A DNA stretch of 10,019 nucleotides from Synergistaceae bacterium (lineage in GTDB: Bacteria; Synergistota; Synergistia; Synergistales; Aminobacteriaceae), in assembly GCA_017447325.1 (NCBI GenBank), contig JAFSNU010000077.1:1-10019 (forward strand), in the 5' to 3' direction. Positions 1 through 6,670 of the stretch are shown here, piece after piece. Each line of letters starts with the position of its first letter. Within the stretch, counting starts at the first letter, position 1. Under the pieces are notes generated by a model. It was given only the letters and a program-made list of their open reading frames with translations. It did no database searches and was not told the origin of the DNA. The position numbers were made by a program, and so were the translations under genes.

Positions 1-1356
1 CCCGCGACAGTTGCAAATCAGCTTAACGCGATAGCTCAAGCCGGAGGGCCTTTGCAGGGTCTTTCGACAGTTGCCGACGCTTCGAGCCGCAAAATTATTG
101 TAGTAGGCCCGCAGAGAGCTATAGAACGAGCAGCTAAAATTATAAAAGAACTTGATGTAGATTCTAAAGCCGGAGATTTTCATATTTATAAATTAAAGAA
201 TATCGACGCGACCGAAGCAGCAGATCAGGTCAGCAAAGTTTTAGCTGCCTCGGCTTTATTACAGCCGACTCAAGAGGGCAAGTATCCAACTGCGGTCGTG
301 CCGGATGTCGCGACTAATTCTTTAATATTCGCGGCGTCACAAAGACAGTATGACGCAATGGTAAAAATTTTGAACGAGCTTGACGTTCAGCCGAAACAAG
401 TTTTATTGCGCGGCTTTATCGCTGAAATTAACGTGACTAATCTTGACAGGGCAGGAATTGACTGGAACTTCTTGGGCGGTCAGATCTGGGATCAGTTCAT
501 GATGGGCGGCTCGGCAAGCTTGGGAGAAGGCACAGTGCCGTCGCAGTTCATGACATGGTTCAGCGACTTAATGAAGAAGGAAGAGCTTGTTGACAGAAAC
601 GGCTCGACTTACTCGGTTACTAACTATCAGCCGTTAGCGATGATGTACGCGACTATAGATTTATTAAAGAAGTATGACGCTGTAAACGTTTTGAGCGTTC
701 CGCGCTTGATGTGCACGGACAATAAAGAAAGCTCGTTCCAGGTCGGCCAGGTCATACCGGTTTTAAAGGGCACGGCCAGCGAGCTGACAAATCTCAGCGC
801 GGTTCAGCAGAATTATGATTATAAAGACACTGGTTTGACTTTGACAGTAACGCCGCATATTCGCAGCGGTAATTTAGTTGTCTTAGACATTAAGCAGACT
901 ACCGAAGACGTTTTATCGTCAACAAGTTCGACAACGCCGATTACTGCGAAGCGTCAGGTGAACACGTCGGTAATAGTTGCGGACGGCGAGACGATTATAT
1001 TAGGCGGTATGGTCAAAGAGACTGAAAGAAGTTTGAGACGGCGCGTCCCTGGCTTATCTTATATCCCGTTAATCGGCAACTTGTTCCAGAAAGTGTCGAA
1101 AGAGAAAGAGAAAGTTGACTTCGTAATTTTCTTAACGCCTGAGATAATCGAAGACCCGAGAGAGATGCGCAGCGCAACTATGGCAGCCGTCGGCTTTACC
1201 GAAGCTTTCGCAAGCGGCGATTTAGGCCTTGACAGTAAGGGCTTATTCCCGAAAGGCACGCGCACTCAAATTTCAGATATTGATATAAGTCCGGTTGAGT
1301 CCGACGTGGATAGACGCTTTAGAGAACTTTATAAAAAGAGCGTCAAGAAGCAGTAA
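1..1356 (+). CDS. gspD: Type II secretion secretin GspD, 3' part (5' end outside window)
   Basis: Secretins form the multimeric outer-membrane channel through which a type II secretion system exports folded proteins. The frame is open from base 1, so the gene begins before the window; an internal TTG at 52 is not its start. Numbering the 451 visible residues from base 1, two periplasmic N-type repeats are seen at about 31-53 and 60-128, the second ending in an ILNELDV segment. The secretin core follows from about 130. Its hallmarks are VPRL (234-237), the YKDTGLTLTVTPHI stretch (274-287), DGETIILGGM (328-337) and VPGLSYIPLIGNLF (349-362). A charged tail of about 75 residues follows the core. 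It may hold a pilotin-binding region, but I see no specific motif. gspE starts 24 bases after the stop codon, so the two are probably cotranscribed. A type IV pilus secretin is the main alternative; the gspG and gspH neighbours favour T2SS. Confidence 0.93.
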   Translation, partial: PATVANQLNAIAQAGGPLQGLSTVADASSRKIIVVGPQRAIERAAKIIKELDVDSKAGDFHIYKLKNIDATEAADQVSKVLAASALLQPTQEGKYPTAVVPDVATNSLIFAASQRQYDAMVKILNELDVQPKQVLLRGFIAEINVTNLDRAGIDWNFLGGQIWDQFMMGGSASLGEGTVPSQFMTWFSDLMKKEELVDRNGSTYSVTNYQPLAMMYATIDLLKKYDAVNVLSVPRLMCTDNKESSFQVGQVIPVLKGTASELTNLSAVQQNYDYKDTGLTLTVTPHIRSGNLVVLDIKQTTEDVLSSTSSTTPITAKRQVNTSVIVADGETIILGGMVKETERSLRRRVPGLSYIPLIGNLFQKVSKEKEKVDFVIFLTPEIIEDPREMRSATMAAVGFTEAFASGDLGLDSKGLFPKGTRTQISDIDISPVESDVDRRFRELYKKSVKKQ

Positions 1357-1379
1357 ATTTTAAAATTTTAAAAATTATT

Positions 1380-2954
1380 ATGAATGAAGAGTTAGAAGAG
1401 ATAAAAACGCAGGAAGAGCCGGAGCAGGAGCAAGCGCAGGCTCATCCTGAAAATAATAATAATAGTAATGAAGACTTGCCGCCGATGCCCGAGGCAAAGG
1501 ACGTTTCGGAGCTGTTGCCGGAGGGAATGGGGCTTGATATTCTGCGTCAAAATAAAATTGCGCCGTTAAGAATCGAGGACGGAATTTTGATCGTCGGTGC
1601 GGTGGATTTTAATTCTTGGTCTAAAGCGCAGATGCTGGGCGCGGCTTTAGGCTATCCTGTCGAGATAGAGTTAAGGCCTGAGAATGATATTAACGAGTTA
1701 TTAAGAACTTTATACGATATTCGCAGCGTAGCGGCAGACGAGGCCGCAAAGAATATCGAGGGCATTGACGACATAGACGATTTGACGCGCGAAGATATTT
1801 TGAGCGACTCGGTTGACGTGCCGGTTATCAAGCTTGTGAACGGCCTTTTCGTTGACGCGTTGAGACAGCGTGCGACTGATATTCACGTTGAGCCTTATGA
1901 AGACGAAGTTGTAATTAGATTTAGAATTGACGGAGTCTTGCAGGACAGGTTAAGACTGCCGAGGTCGCATCAAGCGCCGCTTACAAGCCGAATTAAAGTC
2001 ATGGCAAAAATGGACATAGCCGAGCACATGGCGCCGCAGGACGGACGTATCGGCATAACTTTAGGCGATAAAGCGGTTGACGTTCGTGTCGGTTTAGTCC
2101 CGACTCAGTACGGCGAGAGATTAGCAATGAGATTATTGGACAAAGGCCACGGCTTGATGACGCTTGAGGACTTAGGCATGGAGAAGCGCGAGCGCGACAT
2201 AATGGACTCGTTAATTCACAGACCGCACGGGATGATATTATTTACAGGTCCGACGGGTTCAGGAAAGTCAACGAGCTTGTATGCAATATTGCAGGCGTTG
2301 GCAAAGCCTGAAGTTAATATAATTACAGTAGAAGACCCTGTTGAATACGCACTGCCCGGTGTGTCGCAGATACAGGTGAACGAGAAGGCGGGCGTGACTT
2401 TCGCGGCGGCTTTAAGATCTATATTGCGTCAAGACCCTGATATAGTAATGATCGGAGAGATGCGCGACTTTGAGACTGCGCATATTGGCGTGCAGGCGTC
2501 TTTAACGGGACATTTAGTTTTGTCGACGCTGCACACTAACGACTCGATCGGCGCGATTATAAGATTAACGGATATGGGAATAGAGCCGTATTTAGCGGCA
2601 AACTGCATGATCGGAACTGTTGCGCAGAGACTTGCAAGGCGTTTATGTCCGCATTGCAGACGTGAGATAGCAGCTCCGGCGATGATGGCAAAGCAGGGAT
2701 TAACGAGGGCGTTTGAGCCGGTGGGCTGTGAGCATTGTCATAACACGGGCTATAAAGGCCGCGTTGGACTTTACGAACAGTTTGTAGTTGACGAGGCGAT
2801 ACAAGAGGCGTTTGTGGCTGGAGCTCCGGCGTCGAAGTTAAGGGAGATTGCGCGGGGCAACGGCTTTAAAACTTTATGGGAGATCGGACTTTCAGCCGTT
2901 GAATCGGGCTTGACGTCGCCTGATGAGTTAGTGCGCGTTGCGGGCGAAGAGTGA
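1380..2954 (+). CDS. gspE: Type II secretion ATPase GspE
   Basis: This is the cytoplasmic hexameric ATPase that powers pseudopilus assembly. The 524 residues match the usual size of about 500. Residues 1-45 are Glu/Gln/Asn-rich and probably disordered, followed by an N-terminal domain at about 45-115. The ATPase shows RFRIDG at 180-185, Walker A GPTGSGKST at 290-298, an Asp box with VEDPVEY at 317-323, Walker B DIVMIGE at 354-360 and a His box TGHLVLSTLHTND at 376-388. A tetracysteine zinc site, CPHC (423-426) and CEHC (450-453), is intact and is typical of GspE/PilB. All catalytic elements are present, so it should be active. The ATG at 1380 follows an A/T-only 23-base spacer with no Shine-Dalgarno sequence, so translation may depend on gspD or on an unstructured A-rich leader. 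PilB is the alternative identity; the operon argues for GspE. Confidence 0.95.
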   Translation: MNEELEEIKTQEEPEQEQAQAHPENNNNSNEDLPPMPEAKDVSELLPEGMGLDILRQNKIAPLRIEDGILIVGAVDFNSWSKAQMLGAALGYPVEIELRPENDINELLRTLYDIRSVAADEAAKNIEGIDDIDDLTREDILSDSVDVPVIKLVNGLFVDALRQRATDIHVEPYEDEVVIRFRIDGVLQDRLRLPRSHQAPLTSRIKVMAKMDIAEHMAPQDGRIGITLGDKAVDVRVGLVPTQYGERLAMRLLDKGHGLMTLEDLGMEKRERDIMDSLIHRPHGMILFTGPTGSGKSTSLYAILQALAKPEVNIITVEDPVEYALPGVSQIQVNEKAGVTFAAALRSILRQDPDIVMIGEMRDFETAHIGVQASLTGHLVLSTLHTNDSIGAIIRLTDMGIEPYLAANCMIGTVAQRLARRLCPHCRREIAAPAMMAKQGLTRAFEPVGCEHCHNTGYKGRVGLYEQFVVDEAIQEAFVAGAPASKLREIARGNGFKTLWEIGLSAVESGLTSPDELVRVAGEE

Positions 2955-2985
2955 TTTATAGCAATCGTAATTAAAAAACAACATT

Positions 2986-3091
2986 ACACCCCTCCGGCCT
3001 TTCAGGCCACCTCCCCTTACAGGGGAGGCAAGGGTTGCAATATTCTCGTCCCCCCTGTAAGGGGGGATGTCACAAAGTGACAGGGGGGTGT
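2986..3091. repeat. Palindromic element: two inverted copies of a ~43-bp double-hairpin unit
   Basis: The gspE-gspF gap holds an imperfect inverted repeat with ends ACACCCC and GGGGTGT. The left arm (2986-3028) contains a small hairpin, GGCCT/AGGCC (2996-3000 with 3004-3008), then CCTCCCCT/AGGGGAGG (3010-3017 with 3021-3028). The right arm (3050-3091) is the reverse complement of the same layout: CCCCCCT/AGGGGGG (3050-3056 with 3060-3066) and TGTCAC/GTGACA (3068-3073 with 3077-3082). Read in the same orientation, both arms share ACACCCC and CCCCTTACAGGGG, but the small stem differs completely between arms while still pairing. It looks like a dispersed REP- or MITE-like element. No reading frame lies in it and no T-run follows, so a simple terminator is unlikely. 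Inserted here it stretches the gspE-gspF gap to 184 bases. No copy-number evidence is available from this window. Confidence 0.8.
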
Positions 3092-3138
3092 TTGTTCTTG
3101 TGAAAAATTAAATTAATAAATTAAAGGCGTGATGTAAT

Positions 3139-3837
3139 ATGCCGTATTTTAGCTATTCGGGCTATGATAAACGAGGCAAGAACACAAAAGGGACGATAGA
3201 AGCATCGTCAAGTATGCAGGCGGTCGAGCGTCTGACGGAACGGGGAATAGTAGTTGTTGACGTTGCCGCGATTGAGAAGAAGCAGAGCAGAGCAAAGATA
3301 AAAGTTTTAAGTCTCGAGAGCCACATATTTTTTTGCCGGAGCTTAGCGTCGTATTTAAAATCGGGCTTGCCGCTTGCGGATTCGTTAAAGATAATGGTGA
3401 AACAGGCGCGGGATAAACACATGAGACCTGCGCTTGAAAAATTGCTTGCGGAAGTCGAGGGCGGCCGGAAATTTCATACAGCCTTGGCCGAGAGCGGCGC
3501 GTTTCGGGAGAGCTTATGGCGCGTTGCGGAGTCGGGCGAACAAAGCGGCTCGTTAATCTCAGTTCTTGAAGAGGCCGCCGAACAGTTTAAATTAGAGGAT
3601 GGATTGCGGCGCAAGATACGCGGCGCGATGATTTACCCGATTGTAATGATGGTTGTGGGCGTGGGCGTTGTTGTCTTTATGCTGACTTATGTTGTGCCTA
3701 AAATTTCAGAATTATTTGAAGACATGCACCAAACTTTGCCGCTGCCGACGAGAATGTTAATCGCAATGTCTAATTTTCTCGGCAATTACGGCCTTTGGAT
3801 TTTATTAGCGATATTAATATTTATTTTATATATGTAG
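3139..3837 (+). pseudogene. gspF: Type II secretion platform protein GspF, N-terminal part of a frameshifted gene
   Basis: GspF is the inner-membrane platform protein of T2SS, normally about 400 residues with two repeated cytoplasmic domains and three membrane helices. This frame gives 232 residues: the start MPYFSYSGYDKRGK typical of the family, the first T2SSF domain (about 60-165) with the conserved ESGEQSGSL motif (131-139), one membrane segment at about 165-187 and a second beginning near 215. It stops at TAG (3835-3837) inside that second segment, and the rest of the protein continues in another frame from about 3830. Joined, the two pieces give about 383 residues, close to normal. AAAGG at 3123-3127 may serve as ribosome binding site, 11 bases before the ATG. 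Either the gene is truly broken, or the sequence has an error, or expression needs a shift. Family assignment is secure; functional status is not. Confidence 0.85.
3824..3837 (+). other. Frameshift site in gspF at a short TA tract
   Basis: The upstream frame reads F-I-L-Y-M-stop here, ending at the TAG at 3835-3837. From base 3830 the frame of the downstream fragment reads ICRKGKKISAPF and then runs without a stop into residue 1 of that fragment, giving the expected basic loop after a membrane helix. The tract TATATAT (3827-3833) lies exactly at the junction. Loss of one TA unit from a slightly longer tract would produce the observed shift, and so would a gain of one base. Both restore a continuous GspF of normal length when reversed. 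Confidence 0.75.
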
Positions 3838-3865
3838 GAAGGGCAAGAAGATTAGCGCGCCGTTC

Positions 3866-4288
3866 ATGCGGGGCATAAGCGACCAGTTAAATTTAGCTCT
3901 TGTCATGTCGCATATAAGCACGTTGCTGCGCTCTGGCATTCCGTTAGTTCAAGCTTTAAGAATGGCGTCGTCAATGGATATGCACTCGCAGCGTTGGCTT
4001 GACTGCGCGGAAATGGTTAAGACCGGCCATAGATTTGATAAAGCACTTGAGAAAGTCGGCTTTGCGGAGGAGACTGTCGCAGTAATACGAGTCGGAGAGA
4101 TGGGCGGCGAGCTTGCACAGGCTTTATCGAACGTGTCGGATCAATGCCGCGAGCTTGCACAGGCTCGAATGGAGCGCGTTTCGACTTTAATGGAGCCGAT
4201 GTTAGTGTTGGGCTTGGGCGTTTCCGTAGGCTTTATAGTTTTAGCTATATTAACGCCTGTATTTGATTTGGCGGGAATTGTGAAGTAA
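3866..4288 (+). pseudogene. gspF: Type II secretion platform protein GspF, C-terminal part of a frameshifted gene
   Basis: These 140 residues are the second T2SSF domain. They include SHISTLLRSGIPLVQAL (about 16-32), the second copy of the family motif as GEMGGELAQAL (77-87), and a C-terminal membrane helix within MLVLGLGVSVGFIVLAI (111-127). The protein ends in TPVFDLAGIVK, as complete GspF proteins do. The ATG at 3866 is probably not a natural start: homologous sequence continues upstream in frame through KGKKISAPF, and no Shine-Dalgarno sequence precedes it. The fragment is therefore the displaced second half of the gene starting at 3139. If translated on its own it would be a one-helix half platform protein, which is unlikely to assemble. 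The stop is followed by an A/T-only spacer and the antitoxin gene. Confidence 0.85.
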
Positions 4289-4329
4289 ATTTAAAATTAT
4301 ATTTATATTTATAAACGGGAGATTTAAAA

Positions 4330-4584
4330 ATGACGAAAGTAATAACAGTTGAGGAGCTTCGCGGAGATTTAGACAAATATTTGCAGATGGTGGATAACGG
4401 CAGCGAAATAATTTTATTTAACGGCGGCCATAAGGTGGGAAGTATTATCCCGAGAGGCGATCCTCATGATGCCGTCAGAGCTTTAACTGGAATTTTCAAA
4501 AGCGAAGGCGAAAATTATAGCGACAGCGATTTAGAAAAAGCTAAAGATGAATATTTCAGAGAGAAATACGGACTTCCTGAGTAA
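4330..4584 (+). CDS. Phd/YefM-like antitoxin
   Basis: This 84-residue protein has the layout of a Phd/YefM-type antitoxin. The N-terminal part (MTKVITVEELRGDLDKYLQMVDNG, residues 1-24) followed by IILFNGGHKVGSIIP (27-41) corresponds to the DNA-binding dimer fold. A charged, acidic C-terminal segment (about 50-84, rich in E, D and K) would wrap around and inhibit the toxin. GGGAGA at 4317-4322 lies 7 bases before the ATG. The PIN-domain gene follows after 21 bases, the normal antitoxin-toxin order. Such antitoxins usually repress their own promoter together with the toxin, but I see no clear operator in the 41-base spacer upstream. The pair sits inside the secretion operon between gspF and gspG and looks more AT-rich than gspG. 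The family is judged from pattern, as these antitoxins diverge quickly. Confidence 0.75.
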   Translation: MTKVITVEELRGDLDKYLQMVDNGSEIILFNGGHKVGSIIPRGDPHDAVRALTGIFKSEGENYSDSDLEKAKDEYFREKYGLPE

Positions 4585-4605
4585 CATACTTAAAAATTAA
4601 ATCTC

Positions 4606-5016
4606 ATGAAATTATTACTTGACACGAATATTTTGCTTGATGTGCTTACGGAGCGCGAGCCGTTTTATGATATTTCAGCTATTATCTGGCATAAATGCGC
4701 ATGTAAAGAATTTAGCGGTTGCATATCCTCGTTGAGTTTTGCCAACATGGTTTATAACATGCGAAAGAAATTAACGCCGGAAAGTATTGAAATTTTAGCC
4801 GTTAGAATGTCTGATATATTTGAATTTGTTGATTTAAACCGTTTAGATATAATACAGGCATCTAAAATGCGCTGGGAAAATTTTGAAGACGCGTTGCAGG
4901 GCGTCGCTGCCGAGCGTATTAAAGCAGATTATATTATCACAAGAAATATTAAAGATTTTGATAATAGCAATGTTAGAGCATTAAGCCCTGAAGATTTTTT
5001 AAATTTAAAATTATAA
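4606..5016 (+). CDS. PIN-domain toxin (VapC-like ribonuclease)
   Basis: PIN-domain toxins are magnesium-dependent ribonucleases that cut tRNA, rRNA or mRNA when free of their antitoxin. The 136-residue product opens with MKLLLDTNILLDVLTEREPF, where Asp6 of the DTN motif is the first metal ligand. FEDALQGVAA (93-102) supplies acidic Glu94/Asp95, and ADYIITRNIKDF (107-118) supplies Asp117. This is the pattern of the PIN_3 subgroup, with a TRNIKDF ending. The length is normal and the acidic residues appear intact, so it should be active. No Shine-Dalgarno sequence precedes the ATG, so translation is probably coupled to, and weaker than, that of the antitoxin, as expected for toxin genes. The gspG ribosome binding site begins 19 bases after its stop codon. 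Confidence 0.85.
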   Translation: MKLLLDTNILLDVLTEREPFYDISAIIWHKCACKEFSGCISSLSFANMVYNMRKKLTPESIEILAVRMSDIFEFVDLNRLDIIQASKMRWENFEDALQGVAAERIKADYIITRNIKDFDNSNVRALSPEDFLNLKL

Positions 5017-5035
5017 ATAAAATATAAAATATTTT

Positions 5036-5043
5036 AAGGAGGT
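5036..5043 (+). promoter_or_regulatory. Strong Shine-Dalgarno sequence of gspG
   Basis: AAGGAGGT ends 6 bases before the ATG at 5050, an almost perfect match to the anti-Shine-Dalgarno end of 16S rRNA. It fixes the gspG start at 5050 rather than at the internal ATG at 5086. It is the best ribosome binding site in the secretion cluster. Confidence 0.85.
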
Positions 5044-5049
5044 TTTATT

Positions 5050-5505
5050 ATGCAAAATAAAATTAATGAGCGTAAAGTTTTAAGAATGTTAAAGCGCAGA
5101 CGCTCAGGATTTACGCTTATCGAAATAATGGTCGTTGTGGTAATTTTGGGACTGCTTGCGGCTTTGGTCGTGCCGAATATCGGCTCAAGAGTCAGCGAGG
5201 CTCAGCGCACGGCAGCGTCAACTCAGATACGCAGCATCGAGGACGCGCTCGAGATGTACAGAATGCACAACGGCTTTTATCCGTCAACGCAGCAGGGCTT
5301 AGAGGCATTAGTCACAGCGCCGACGACGTCGCCAGTGCCGAAGCGTTACGCAGACGGCGGCTACATGAAGAAGATTCCGGACGATCCGTGGGGCAATCCG
5401 TATGTTTATCGCAATGATAATGGACGCATTAAAGTCACGAGCTACGGCCCGGACGGAGAAGAGGGCGGCGAGGGCATCAACGCCGATATTACCAACGAAG
5501 ATTAA
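5050..5505 (+). CDS. gspG: Major pseudopilin GspG
   Basis: GspG is the main subunit of the T2SS pseudopilus. The 151-residue precursor has a basic 20-residue leader ending in RRRSG, then the prepilin peptidase site G20/F21 with FTLIE, and the mature Glu5 at residue 25. The hydrophobic stretch IMVVVVILGLLAALVVP (26-42) is the assembly helix. The globular part carries the GspG signature: DALEMYRMHNGFYPS, TQQGLEALV, DDPWGNPY and, near the C-terminus, YGPDGEEGGEGINADI, whose acidic and Gly residues form the calcium site of GspG. Length and motifs are complete. It is separated from the other core genes by the toxin-antitoxin pair but shares their strand and lies in tight array with gspH. A prepilin peptidase, not seen here, is required for processing. 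Confidence 0.95.
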   Translation: MQNKINERKVLRMLKRRRSGFTLIEIMVVVVILGLLAALVVPNIGSRVSEAQRTAASTQIRSIEDALEMYRMHNGFYPSTQQGLEALVTAPTTSPVPKRYADGGYMKKIPDDPWGNPYVYRNDNGRIKVTSYGPDGEEGGEGINADITNED

Positions 5506-5535
5506 TTAATATTAAAATTAAAAATTTAAAATTTG

Positions 5536-5576
5536 CAGGCGGCTTGGCTTTGTCTTTATTGCGGGCTTGCCGCCTG
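5536..5576 (+). other. GC-rich hairpin between gspG and gspH
   Basis: CAGGCGGC (5536-5543) and GCCGCCTG (5569-5576) form a perfect 8-bp stem around a 25-base loop, standing out from the A/T-only sequence on both sides. No T-run follows directly, so it is not a classical terminator. It could stabilise the 3' end of a processed gspG transcript or lower read-through into gspH. The role is inference; the pairing is seen directly. Confidence 0.6.
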
Positions 5577-5597
5577 AATTTTAAAATTAAAAATAAA

Positions 5598-6101
5598 ATG
5601 CGCAGACGAACCGGCTTTACTTTAATGGAAATAATGATAGTCTTTGCGATTGTAGGCATGATAGCTGCCGTCGCACTGCCGAGGATCTCGTTTTATTTCG
5701 AGCCGCCGAGCTCTTTATTGCAGCGCAGCATCGAAGAGGCAAGAGATTTAGCGTTAAACGGCGTGTCTATACGCTTTACTCTCAAGCCAACGCGGGACTC
5801 GAGGCGAGGCCAGATATTAGCCGAGGCGTTACTCCAGCAGGAAGTTGAAAAGGATTCGTTAAGCGCATTTTTAGGCACGGCTGATCCGAACGCGTCGGTT
5901 TTAGTTTGGAAGCCCGTGCAGCTTAAATATCCCATGGCCGGCGACGGCTGGAGCATTGAGCCGAATATAATTTATTTTTACACTGACGGCTCATGCACTC
6001 CGGCGAAAATTTCCTGGCTTGACGCGGGCGCAGTCGGCAGCAGGGCGCAGAATTTTTTATTGACTGTCACGGGCTATTGCTTCGACGTGAACGAGATTTA
6101 A
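5598..6101 (+). CDS. gspH: Minor pseudopilin, GspH-like
   Basis: This is a type II secretion minor pseudopilin, a low-abundance subunit near the tip of the pseudopilus. Starting at the ATG at 5598 the product has 167 residues with a 6-residue leader MRRRTG followed by FTLMEIMIV. Cleavage after Gly6 leaves Phe1 and Glu5 on the mature protein, and the hydrophobic helix runs to about residue 27. An upstream TTG (5544) would add 18 residues, but it falls inside the GC-rich hairpin and would give an atypical leader, so I reject it. The C-terminal half contains IIYFYTDGSCTPAKISW, resembling the strand pair of GspH. Cys133 and Cys161 could form a disulphide. No Shine-Dalgarno sequence is present. 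GspH is the best guess from order and size; GspI or another minor pseudopilin is possible. Confidence 0.75.
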   Translation: MRRRTGFTLMEIMIVFAIVGMIAAVALPRISFYFEPPSSLLQRSIEEARDLALNGVSIRFTLKPTRDSRRGQILAEALLQQEVEKDSLSAFLGTADPNASVLVWKPVQLKYPMAGDGWSIEPNIIYFYTDGSCTPAKISWLDAGAVGSRAQNFLLTVTGYCFDVNEI

Positions 6102-6141
6102 AATTAAAAATTTAATAATCTTGCCGCTTATTTTTTAATTT
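6101..6141. terminator. Possible bidirectional A/T hairpin terminator between convergent genes
   Basis: AAATTAAAAA (6101-6110) pairs perfectly with TTTTTAATTT (6132-6141), and inner ATAA (6115-6118) with TTAT (6128-6131). The arms overlap the stop codons of gspH (+) and thiT (-), and each strand ends in a T-rich run. With no G-C pairs the stem is weak, so this is only the best candidate in the gap. Confidence 0.3.
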
Positions 6142-6670
6142 AATATTTAAACACTTTATTTAAAGCTTTATATAAAATAAATGCAATAGCTCCAGACAAA
6201 ATATATTTCACGGTCAAGACCGGCGCGTTATAAATAAGCGAGTAAGCCCAGGGATTTTGTCCGGCGGGAGCGTACTGCGCAAAGAACACAGCCCCTGAAA
6301 ATGTGTGACAGGCTATCTGGCAAGCTCCGGCTAAAATTATTCCCAAAATTTTATTTATATTAAAATTTTTGAATAATGCTAAGCCCGCGAGACCGACGCA
6401 GCATGACGCTAAAGGATAATCTGCTATGACTTGAATGGGATGAACGTAATACGGCGATAATAAAAACTGCGTCACGCCCGTTAAAGCTCCGACGCTTAAT
6501 CCCCATTTAAGCCCGTGACGCCACGCGAATATAATTAAAGGCACTAACTCTAAGTCTATAGAGCCGCCGTTGGGCATTCTAAATAAATTAAACTTGTCGA
6601 GTACGACCGCAAGGGCTATGCACAACGCGCCCTCGAGCATGATCTTGATGTTGTTAGAATTATTTTGCAT
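6140..6670 (-). CDS. thiT: Thiamine-specific ECF transporter S component ThiT
   Basis: ThiT is the membrane substrate-binding subunit that captures thiamine for a shared energy-coupling (ECF) module of two ATPases and EcfT, which is not encoded here. The 176-residue protein is almost entirely membrane segments and has the family landmarks: DKFNLFRMPNGGSIDLELVP (25-44), IIFAWRHGLKWG (46-57), a VIADYPLA segment (81-88) and HTFSGAVFFAQYAP (122-135) followed by NPWAYSLIYN (139-148). The aromatic residues and His122 in these segments lie where thiamine is bound in characterised ThiT proteins. The start at 6670 is chosen because GGAGG (6683-6679 on this strand) lies 8 bases upstream; an earlier in-frame start at 6715 has no such site. 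A TPP riboswitch upstream independently supports the thiamine role. The gene converges on gspH and diverges from cstA. Confidence 0.93.
   Translation of the reverse strand: MQNNSNNIKIMLEGALCIALAVVLDKFNLFRMPNGGSIDLELVPLIIFAWRHGLKWGLSVGALTGVTQFLLSPYYVHPIQVIADYPLASCCVGLAGLALFKNFNINKILGIILAGACQIACHTFSGAVFFAQYAPAGQNPWAYSLIYNAPVLTVKYILSGAIAFILYKALNKVFKY

Noticed and set aside
1059..1265. Minus-strand open frames opposite gspD, gspF, gspH, cstA and M20 genes
   Set aside because: They lie entirely inside well-supported genes on the other strand, show no recognisable domain and have no ribosome binding sites; they are shadow frames.
2986..3091. Palindrome as an intrinsic terminator of gspE or as a CRISPR fragment
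   Set aside because: No T-run follows either arm, there are only two inverted arms instead of regularly spaced direct repeats, and the sequence downstream continues the same operon.
3824..3840. Classical prfB-type programmed +1 frameshift in gspF
   Set aside because: There is no CUU-UGA type shift codon and no internal Shine-Dalgarno stimulator at the proper distance; a one-base forward slip from AUG onto UGU would not re-pair.
5544..5597. Upstream TTG extension of gspH by 18 residues
   Set aside because: The TTG abuts the stem of the GC-rich hairpin, has no good ribosome binding site, and would give a long atypical leader; ATG 5598 gives a standard 6-residue prepilin leader.
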